Assembly: GCA_900155495.1 (NCBI GenBank)
Contig: FTLJ01000054.1
Coordinates: 1-38,749 of the forward strand
Reading direction: 5' to 3'
DNA: 38,749 bases
Origin: Porogramme epimiltina
Taxonomy: Eukaryota; Basidiomycota; Agaricomycetes; Polyporales; Polyporaceae
Below are positions 22,795 to 31,886 of this stretch, one piece after another (within the stretch, counting starts at the first letter, position 1; each line of letters opens with the position of its first letter). Below the pieces are notes generated by a model. That model saw only the letters and a program-made list of their open reading frames with translations, was not told the origin of the DNA and searched no databases. Position numbers and translations under genes: made by a program.

Positions 22795-25191
22795 CTAGTA
22801 CGTGTATACGAAACACTTTGGTGGGTGTGCGATCACGGCAAGCTGTGATGCTATTGGCCCATCTTTGTACCCGTTATACTTCGTTGCATGAAGCACCCTC
22901 CCCAATGACTTTCGGCTTGGCATCATGGAAAGAGACGCTCCCAGCCGTCGCACCAGTTCCCTGAAAGAGTGATCTGTGTGGTCAGGAATTGGAGCCTTCA
23001 AAAGTGAACTCTGCTGGAGCCTTACCCTATCAACAACAACGTGATCATGGAGACCAGCCGTGCCATTCTTCTTAACCATTTGTCGCAGAGCGACCCGGGT
23101 GTCAGCCTGAGAGGCTCTAGCTAAATGTTCCGCTTCGCTAAATATGATGATACCCTGCCTTTCTAGCAACCTTCTGGCATTTAGACTAGAGAATAGATGA
23201 GAAACTGGACCAGGGGATATTACGGTCTACAAGATACTAACGTGGTTAGCATTGAAATAGCATTAACTTGCGAGAAAACATAATTAGGCAGGATATCGCA
23301 ACTGTATCGGTGAGTAGTACGCACAACGGATACTGGGTATGCCCGGAATCATGAAGTCGAAAGTCTGCGAGGACGCACGCTCCTGTGAAAGAAATAGTCA
23401 GCATTAAGACTGAACTGTATGCTAGGAAAGACACCACTGCGCACCAGGATTAATGAGAGGACACACGTGACACTAAATGCGTCGCGCTGAATGTGAGCCC
23501 GGGGTATCCATTACAGCCCATTCTCTCCATACCTAGTCAGCAAGCCTAGGAAACATGAAGAGATCAATGGATTTGAATTGATATCCACGTAAAGACAATT
23601 AGCGAGAAGGATGCTTACCTGTAATCAAGGCATACTTGATGACGAGATTTATTGTAGAGTCCGTCCTACGCTCACATCCACATCAGCCATGGCGCTAGTA
23701 AATCAGATTGCGCCATGGTGGTATACCTTCTATATCCCGATTTCCATCCTCGCACCATGACTATGAGGGATGCCGTTGCAAGAATATCCGCCCCACTTCC
23801 AAGTCCAGCGCCGATAGTCAACAATCGCTGGATGGTAAATTAATAGGATCCACGAGTTTGATAAAAATAAGCATACGGTGATATTGTCCACATCGGCTAG
23901 ACGGCCGAGTTTGAACCTGCATCTCAAGTCTCTGTTAGCTATCTCGCATCGATGTATTTTTGAGGGGGGGTGACCCACGCTAAGTATGTACCATCTGCGC
24001 GTTCATTGAATGAACATCCCATTCAAATACTGTACGACCGCGTGAAGGACACTTACGAGCGAAAAGGCCTGTATCCACAGTCACTCATAGGAATAAGTGA
24101 CAGCAATATTATAGGGCCATCATATATTGGAACCTACCGACATAACCTCCCCAAAGGAGTGCCTGTACATTAATCTGATAAGAATGCACAACGCTGAGAC
24201 TCTATTGGGACTCACGGCTACTGTTGCGACGACCTTACACCAAGACCCCACTACATGTCGGTGTTTGTGAGTTCAAACCACACGCTAATACAGAAAATGT
24301 GAAAAAAGCACCCAAGAAAATTCTCCTGACAAAGAAGCTTATTTATGGGGTCCTCGTCAACGTTCGATGGAGGACCAGGAGAAATTCGAGAGACATACAT
24401 TTGTGGGACAAAGGCGGACAACCCCTAAGAGAGTGCGCTCATGTCAGCGTTATCTTGTGCTTATAACCGATGATAAGACCGGCAGCCTACGCAGGAGAGA
24501 GGTATAATCTAGAAACGCTGACGCGATTAGCCTCGTTGAGAGTGATACAAAATCGCAACACGTACGCAGATCGACCTTCGATTGAAGTATAACATTGCAC
24601 CTTGGTCACTGAGCGAAGAAGTCAAGGGGAATATAAACTCACCAAATAGCCACAGGCAACGCGAATGGGTCAGAGAAATCCGTTACGAGGTAGTAATAGC
24701 TGCAAAATAGGTGATTATTACCGCACTCAATCATGACGTTGTGTTGCAGACGGCGGGTATACCAGGTGTGCATGGTGAAGATACAATTGGCTGTCTCAAA
24801 GACACTACACATATGACTCTGTTAGAGGGTCCTTTGTACGGTGGAAATAGGGTAATTTACAGAGTCGTCACAACCTTGCAACCATCATCATGTTCAATGA
24901 GTTTACTGCCCAACGGGACCTCAAAGGTAATTGCACTCACAAGGTACTTCGTGAATCTTCCGTCATCTGGGTAGAGGCGGAAATATCTGAACCCTTGATT
25001 AAGGGTAATTCCATAAAGGCTTTAGGACGGAGTAGCATGTGTCAGTAAACTATTTGTAGTCGTTAGAAACACCAGAATACGTACATGAGTCCGAGGAACG
25101 TCCCAATGAGTATTGACCCGTAGGTATCATTCAAGGCTTTAGATGCAGCGGCCAGAGGTGAGAATCCAGGGGCCCCCGAGGCGGCAGACAT
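22795..25191 (-). CDS. DUF6534 multi-pass membrane protein, gene C
   Basis: The start at 25191 gives MSAASGAPGFSPLAAASKAL then NDTYGSILIGTFLGLM, with an intron inside the last codon. Next come LYGITLNQGFRYFRLYPDD and a 14-base microexon (VVTTL). The DUF6534 core reads LTIGAGLGSGADILATASLI then VRGWKSGYRR, spliced to TDSTINLVIKYALITG. The tail reads LNARRLLERQGIIIFSEAE and, after an in-frame intron ending CTTTCAG, ELVRRLGASLSMMPSRKSLG to VYTY. All main blocks and splice signals needed appear intact. It is the copy-1 partner of gene D. Relative to D, a small indel near 22805-22815 changes frame and gives a much shorter, different C terminus. Function of the family is unknown. Confidence 0.78.
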
Positions 25192-26290
25192 TGTAGCCAG
25201 GATGTACACATCGACAGCCCGTCAGTAGAGTCATTTATACTCAACGATTTAGAGTTCAGGGGATAGGATGCCCCAGCGGTATGCGTGGAGCTCTGTGGAA
25301 AGAACAGAATAAAGAAAACCTCATGATGATGGCATAAGCCACGGAAAGGTGATAGTACCCAAAGTAGCGTAGAGCGGGCTATTTTTCGTAGTCTTCCTTC
25401 TCTGAATAGTCATTGTATAGCTTTTGGTGCACTAGACGGTTTGATACCAGGGAAACCATAATAACGATCTTTTCCCTACAAAACGAGACATAGTAAGGTG
25501 ATGTAATCCTAATCACCTTTTACTAGCAGGGCGACAACGACTCATCTAGTTATGAACTTGAAGACGGTTGAGTTGGCGATTCTTTGGGTAAGCGAGGTTT
25601 GGTAGGCACTAACGCCTGCTTACTGATAACAAACTTCGCGAAGTCACATACGACTGCCGATTAACTGTTTGGAGGAATGGTATCATGCCACTTGACAGTG
25701 TAACTGCCTTTAGGTGGCATGATGTATGACAGGGGATGACGCTTCGTTGGTCTCGAGGCCTGAGAACTGAGTTGGCGCAAACACTAACAGAGGGGTCAGA
25801 CATAGCATCGCACTGCGCGGAAGCACATGGTGACTCAGGAATGGGGTTAGCCGCCTCGTAAAGATTTGGGGCATCGGGGCCTGCGGCTTGGGTCCGATCT
25901 GCCGGATTGTGTCCGTGTTGATCTAAGGTTCTATTTGCTAGACATCAGCATCTCGAAGTTCCTCGGAAGTCTATCCCGCATGAAACCTTGAAGACAGCGC
26001 CTAGCGGGTCGCACACTTTATTCGCGAGATAGCATTCCCTATTATCGAAGTGAATGAAAGCGAATAACAATGCTGCTGGAGGAACGGATAAGTGGACTTC
26101 CCGGGGCTTTAGAATAGGACCAAAAGGTTTGAAGGAATGATTTCAACCAAAAAGGGGCAAATTTTCCTCAGACCTCGCACGGGATGTGGAAACCAGTATT
26201 ATGTATAAAAAGGACTTGGTACTGATGTGCGACCATATCCAAACACAACGGCTCACCCGCAGCGCGCGCCAACCTATGCACCTACATGCT
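25192..26290. other. Spacer upstream of DUF6534 gene C
   Basis: The spacer is the promoter side of gene C and the 3' side of the valyl-tRNA synthetase fragment. It is repeated at 30792-31886. Two short minus-strand frames, beginning MSDPSVSVCANSVLRPRD and M(V/A)SLVSNR, are alike in both copies at their N-terminal parts. They then diverge through indels, so I do not call them genes. Confidence 0.5.
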
Positions 26291-26921
26291 CTACTTCATC
26301 TTCGTGAACATCTCGATTGAATGCTCGAGGAGCTGTATATCTGCCTCCAAAATTTTCCTCTACGCACCAAAGATATCGTCAGGAAATATACGACGGGGAA
26401 ACTGAATGTATGTACCTTGTCCTCGTTCGTGAGGCGGACATTCTCAGGAACAGTTGATTCATAGTCGCCTTGCGCCTCGATCTTCTCGATCTTCGATAAG
26501 TTCATCTTCGCGAGGGCAAGCTTCTTCTCGCACTTGTTAATCTCGCCATCGAGGTCGACCTGACCCTGCGGACTAGTTGGCAAGGACACAGGAAAAGAAA
26601 ACACAGAAAACATACCCTGACGAGAATGTGGGTGAAGATCGTCGGTGTGAGCACCTCGGAGCCGCAGCCCTCAGGCCTCGGGCACGCCGCTAATGTCGCG
26701 CACCACCTCGGCGGACTTGCAGTTCTTTGTGAGCGCGAGGAACGTCGGCACCTGGGAGGTGAACAGCTCCGCCTCCGCAGAGGCCTCAGCGCGAATGTAC
26801 ACTATAACGATAGTCAGTGGCGTGATTAGATGTTGCAGAAATCCACATGGCGCTCACCGTGGAGGTTCTGTTGGATGTTGTATGAGGCAGTGGCGAGAGC
26901 GCGTGCGGACTTGAAACCCCT
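26291..26921 (-). pseudogene. Valyl-tRNA synthetase 3' fragment
   Basis: This is a copy of the last exons of the valyl-tRNA synthetase gene at 31887-36406, created by the tandem duplication. It still shows [60 protein letters not shown] and the ending MFTKMK with stop at 26291. The upstream 85 percent of the gene, including the catalytic core, is absent: homology stops at about 26921 against the MITE. A 7-base insertion near 26668-26675 (CCTCAGGCCTCGGGCACG against CCTCAGGCACG) breaks the frame after SGVPE. It cannot encode a synthetase. Confidence 0.93.
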
Positions 26922-26923
26922 TA

Positions 26924-27333
26924 CAGCTTGTTGCAAGTCGATACTAGATAGACCGCGATCAAAAACGTTTGTCTGGAAATCTTCAAGGTCCGCCAGCGTT
27001 TGTCAATTAGCGCTCACTATTCGAGCCTTTCCTGCCGGCTGGACCGGGCCTGGTTAGACTAAGTTGTCCCAGACTCCTAGCACCGTGCACTGTCGTATTC
27101 AGAAGAAATACGTTCAAGAGTATCTGACTACGTCCGAGAACTGTGGGGCATGCATCTTCGGACACATACTATGAACAAGAGCTATATAACGGTGTTGTGC
27201 GATTTTGTTGACCTGCATTGGGGAAACAGGTAGGAGACGTCGTTGGTAGGCGCCTGTATGACATAAGTTGACGGACTTTGAAACTTTCTAGGCGAACGTT
27301 TTTGATCGCGGTCTATCGACTTGCAACAAGCTG
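26924..27333. mobile_element. MITE-like element with long terminal inverted repeats
   Basis: The element is 410 bp. Its left end starts CAGCTTGTTGCAAGTCGATA and its right end is the inverse complement, ending CAAGCTG. TA dinucleotides at 26922-26923 and 27334-27335 look like the target duplication. The outer 40 bases match almost perfectly apart from a 7-base insertion in the left arm near 26943-26949. Weaker matching (about three of four) continues to roughly 75 bases. There is no transposase frame. TA targets and CAG ends are typical of pogo/Tc1-mariner elements, so a non-autonomous pogo-type MITE is the likely class. It sits exactly between the two copies of the 5.1-kb duplication. Confidence 0.77.
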
Positions 27334-27360
27334 TACTTACTCACACTCCTCGCCGTGTAG

Positions 27361-27379
27361 GAAGTCTCGCGATCACTGA
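27361..27379 (+). pseudogene. Orphan last exon of the BAR gene
   Basis: Nineteen bases identical to the last exon of the BAR gene (21813-21831), ending GATCACTGA, preceded by about 23 bases of its last intron with the CCGTGTAG acceptor. Everything upstream is missing and replaced by the MITE. The fragment has no coding value but fixes the left edge of the duplicated segment. Confidence 0.88.
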
Positions 27380-28265
27380 GCAGCGCAGTTGACTCATAGA
27401 TGATGATCCTCGCGCTTCTTTTATCCGGCTTCGCGATGCCGTTTTTGTATCATTGCTGAAATGGCCCACCAGCCCGTCAGTTGTTCGCAGCTTATCCAAT
27501 GTATGTACTACGCCTCTCACGTCCGATACCGAGAGAATGACTTGTAGTTTGTTGGACCAAGTACCACATGGCACACTTGATTATCATCATTACTGCACCA
27601 AAGTCTTGCCGCCATATGGTAGCGTGTGCGTAACAAACGCCCTCACCGAACCTCATGCCCGTTAAACTACGTATGTCATGGTTGCGAACCCTTGAGAGCT
27701 ACAAGCGCCTATCTTAGTGTGCAAGCCATCTTTCCTGACCTCCCTCACGTTCTTATCTCAAGCTCTCGTATTCTGACAGCGATTCACGACCTTATGGGCA
27801 TTAGCTTCCGCTTGCATATAGTTTGACTCAAGGACTTACAGCCCGCAAAGCTACGATTGTAATGTCCATGTTATGTCCTGGCCCCTACTCCGGAAGGACA
27901 TACGCCGACAGGCAACATCTGCCAGACTTCCCCTGGATGGCGCTGTAGTTCCTTAGCTCTCACGGTGATAACCGACAAGAATAATGGTCGGAGACATCTT
28001 TCCACCGATCAGATCTATGAAATATGATGAATATACTTCCTTTCGCAGAACCCACCATGAACATTGCCATTCTGCTTAGAGTTAGGTGGTCCTATCGCTT
28101 CCTGGTCTTTGGCAAATGAGATTACCAAGAGTTAACAACGTTAGATGTCAAGGACGGCCGTGGTTTCTTATGTTGTCATACTACGCGCGCTACGTCAACA
28201 ATGTAAAACCGGAAGAGACTAGACGAAATAGGCTCAGAACGGTCCACCGGTACAATAAATACCAA
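27380..28265. other. Spacer, copy-2 counterpart of 21832-22794
   Basis: This is non-coding sequence downstream of DUF6534 gene D, homologous to the spacer after the BAR gene. No gene is seen. Open frames at 27453-27826 on the plus strand correspond to interrupted sequence in the other copy. Confidence 0.55.
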
Positions 28266-30791
28266 TCATCCAACGTAATCCTGCATCGATTTCGGCGGAG
28301 GGGACAATAGGACAACAGGGACAACTAGCTCCAGTGTCGCGCTGACGGTTGAGTTGAACGAACCACACCGGGGAGTACTACTAGTAGTACGTGTATACGA
28401 AACACCTTCTGGAGGGTGTGCGATCACGGCAAGCTGCGATGCTATTGGCCCATCTTTGTACCCGTTATACTTCGTTGCATGAACCATCCTCCCCAATGAC
28501 TTTCGGCTTGGCATCATGGAAAGAGACGCTCCCTGCCACGGCACCAACTCCGACCTGAAAGAGTGATCTGTGTGGTCAGGAATTGGAGCCTTCAAAAGTG
28601 AACTCTGCTGAAGCCTTACCCTATTGACAACAACATGAGTATGAAGATCGGCCGTGCCATCTTTCTTAACTATTTGTCGCAGAGCGACCCGGGTGTTGGC
28701 TTGAGAAGCTCTGGCTAAATGTTCCGCTTCGCTAAATACGAAGACACCCTGCCTTTCTAGCGACCTTCTGGCATTTAGACTAGAGAATAGATGAGAAACT
28801 AGACCGTGGGATGTTACTATCTGCAAGATACTAACGTGGTTAACATTGAAATAGCATAAACTTGTGAGAAAACGTAGTTAGGCTGGATATCCGAACTATA
28901 TTGGTGGGTAGTACGCACAACGGATACTGGGTACGCCCGGAATCATGAAGTCGTAAGTCTGTGAGGACGCGCGCTGCTGTGAGGAAAATTGTCAGCATCA
29001 TCGCTGAATTGTATGCTAGGAAAGGAACCATTTCGCACCAGGATTAATGAGACGAGACTCATGACACTAGTAAATGCGTCACGCTGAATGTGAGCCCGGG
29101 GTATCCATTACAGCCCTTTCTCTTCATACCTAGTTAGAGAACCTACGAAACATGGAAAGATCAATGGATTTGAGTATCAGAAATGATATCCCCATAAAGA
29201 CAACTAGCGAGAAGGATGCTTACCTGTAATCAAGGCATATTTGATGAGGAGATTTATTCTCCAGTCCGTCCTACGCCCACATTCACATTAGCCATGGCGC
29301 TAGCAAATCAAATTGCGCCGTAGTGGTATACCTTTTATACCCCGATTTCCATCCTCGCACCGTGGCTACGAGGGATGCCGTTACAAGAATATCCGCTGCA
29401 ACTCCAAGTCCAGCGCCGATAGTCAACGATCGCTAGATGGTAAATTAATAGGATCCACGAGTTTGATAAAAATAAGCGTACGGTGATATTGGCCACATCG
29501 GCTACACGGTCGAGTTTGAACCTGCATCTCAAGTCTCCGTTAGCTGTCTCGCATCGATTAACTTTGTGGGGGGCGACCCACGCTAAGTATGTACTATCTG
29601 CGCGTTGATTTATTGAATGGCCCATTCTAAGACTGTACAACCGTGTAAAGGACACTTACAAGCGTAAAGGCCTGTATCCACAGTCAAGCATGTGAATAAG
29701 TGACAGCAATATAGGGCCATCATATACTGTCACCTACTGACAAAACCTCCCCAAAGGAGTGCCTGTACATTAATTTAATAAGAATGCACAACGCTTAGAC
29801 TCAATTGGGACTCACGGCTACTGTTGCAGCGACCCTACACCAAGATCCCACTACATGTCGGCGTTTGTGAGTTCAAACCGCACGCTAATACAGAAAATGC
29901 GAAAAGAAAGGCACCCAAGAAAATTCTCCTGATAAAGAAGCTTATTTATGGGGTACTCGTCAACGTCCGATGGAGGATCAGGAGAGATTAGATAGACATA
30001 CACTTGTGGGACAAAGCCGGACAGTCCCTAAGAGAGTGCGCTCATGTCAGCGTTATCCTGTGCTCATAACTGATGATAAGACCGGCAGCCTACGCAGGAG
30101 AGAGGTATGAGCTAGAAACGCCGACGCGGTTAGCCCCACTGAGAGTAATACAGAATCGCAACACTTACGCAGATCGACCTTCGATTGATGTAGAACATTG
30201 CGGCTTGGTCAATGAGCGAAGAGGTCAAGGTGAATATAAACTCACCAAACGCCCACGGGCAACGCAAACGGGTCAAAGAAATTCGTTACGAGGTAGTAAT
30301 AGCTGAAAAATAGGCGATTACTACCGCGTTCTATCATGACATTGTGTTGTAGATGGGTATACCAGGCGTGCATGAGGAAGATACAATTGGCTGTCTCAAG
30401 GACGCTACACATACGGCTCTGTTAGAGGGGCCTTTGTACGCTTGAAATAGGGTAATTTACAGAGTCATCACAACCTTGTATCCATAATCATGTTCAATGA
30501 GTTTACTACCCAACTGGACCGCAAAGGTAATCGCACTCACAATGTACTTCGTGAATGTTCTATCATCAGGGTAGAGGCGGAAATATCTGAACCCCTGATT
30601 AAGGGCGATTCCATAAAGGCTCCAGGACAGAGTAGCATGTGTCAATAAACTATTCGTAGTCGTTAGAAACATCAGGATACTTACATGAGTCCGAGGAATG
30701 TCCCAATGAGTATTGACCCGTAGGTATTATTCAAGTTTCCAGACGCAGTGGCTACAGGTGAGAATACAGGGGTCCCCGAGGTGGCAGACAT
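28266..30791 (-). CDS. DUF6534 multi-pass membrane protein, gene D
   Basis: The start at 30791 gives MSATSGTPVFSPVATASGNL then NNTYGSILIGTFLGLM, followed by LYGIALNQGFRYFRLYPDDR and a 14-base microexon (VVMTL). The core reads LTIGAGLGVAADILVTASLV then VRGWKSGYKR, joined to TDWRINLLIKYALITG. The last part reads SLNARRSLERQGVFVFSEAE, spliced in frame across an intron (GTAAGG...CTTTCAG) to SELVPWQGASLSMMPSRKS. The tail runs further than in gene C, through SFNSTVSATLELVVPVVLL to MQDYVG. A hydrophobic patch in this tail is absent from gene C. The gene is otherwise intact and closely similar to C, as expected for tandem duplicates. Predicted membrane location; function unknown. Confidence 0.8.
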
Positions 30792-31886
30792 TGTAGCGAG
30801 GATGTATACTTCGACAGCCCGTCAGTGGAGTCATTTATACTCAACGATTTAGAGTTCAGTGGATATGATGCCCCAGTGGCATGCGTAAAGCCCTGTGGAA
30901 AGAACCAAACAAAGAAAACCTCATCATATGATGGCATAAGGCACGGAGAGGTGATAGCGCCCAAGGTAGCGCGGAGCGGGCTGTTCTTCGTGGTCTTCCT
31001 CTCTGAATAGTCATTGTATAGCTTTTGATGCACTGGACGGTTTGATACCAAGGAAGCCATAATAACGATCTTTACCCCACAAAACGAGACATAGTAAAGT
31101 GATGTAATCATAGTCACCTTTTACTGGTAGGGCGGCAACGACCCATCTAGTTATGAACTTGAAGACGAGTGAGTTGACAATTCTTTGGGCAAGCGAGGCT
31201 TGGCAGAGAGTAACGCCTGCTCACTGATAACAAACTTGAACGACTGCCAATTAACTTTTTGTAGGAATGATATTGTACCACTTGACAGTGTAACTGCCCC
31301 CAGGTGGCATGATGTATGATAGGGCATGACGCTTCGTTCGTCTCGAGGCCTGAGAACTGAGTTGGCGCAAACACTAACAGAGGGATCAGACATAGCATCG
31401 CACTGTGCGGAAGCATATGGTGACTCAGGAATGGGGTTAGCCGCCTCGTAAAGATTTGGGGCAGCGGGGCCTGTGGCTTGCTGTGCAGGCTGGTCCGATC
31501 TTCCAGGTTGTGTCCGTGCTGGTCTAAGGTTCTATTTGATAGACATCAGCATCTCGAAGTTCTTCGGAAGTCTATCGATATATCCCCCATGAAACCTTGA
31601 AGCCAGCGCCTAGCGGGTAGCACGCTTTATTCACGTTCCCTGTTCTCGAAGCGAATGAAAGCGGATAACAGTGCTGCTGGAGGGACGCAAAGAGGGTTTT
31701 CCGGGGCTTTAGAATGGGACCAAACGATTTGAAGGAATGATTTCAACCAAAAAGGGGCAAATTTTCCTCAGACCTCGCACGGGATGTGAAAACCAGTATT
31801 ATGTATAAAAAGGACTTGCTACTGATGCACGACCATATCCAGACACAACGGCTCACCCGCAGCGCCCACCTATGCACCTACATGCT
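30792..31886. other. Spacer upstream of DUF6534 gene D
   Basis: This region lies between the gene D start and the valyl-tRNA synthetase stop and is homologous to 25192-26290. It should contain the gene D promoter and the synthetase 3' untranslated region. A minus-strand frame of 121 codons (30752-31117) is interrupted by indels in the other copy, so it is not called. Confidence 0.5.

Larger units (their letters stand above)
21788..26921. repeat. Direct tandem duplication, copy 1 (about 5.1 kb)
   Basis: This segment recurs in the same orientation at about 27336-32508. Matching starts at TACTCACACTCCTCGCC (21790 and 27338) and ends after GCGCG(T/C)GCGGACTT (about 26912 and 32500). By eye, stretches compared differ at roughly 4-10 percent of positions, plus small indels. 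It carries the last BAR exon, DUF6534 gene C and the 3' end of the valyl-tRNA synthetase gene. Borders fall inside two functional genes, so unequal exchange or a replication slip between unrelated points created it. Confidence 0.95.

Noticed and set aside
26204..26210. TATAAAAA on the plus strand (also near 31804)
   Set aside because: It lies just past the stop of the minus-strand synthetase tail and no plus-strand gene starts downstream, so it is not called a promoter.
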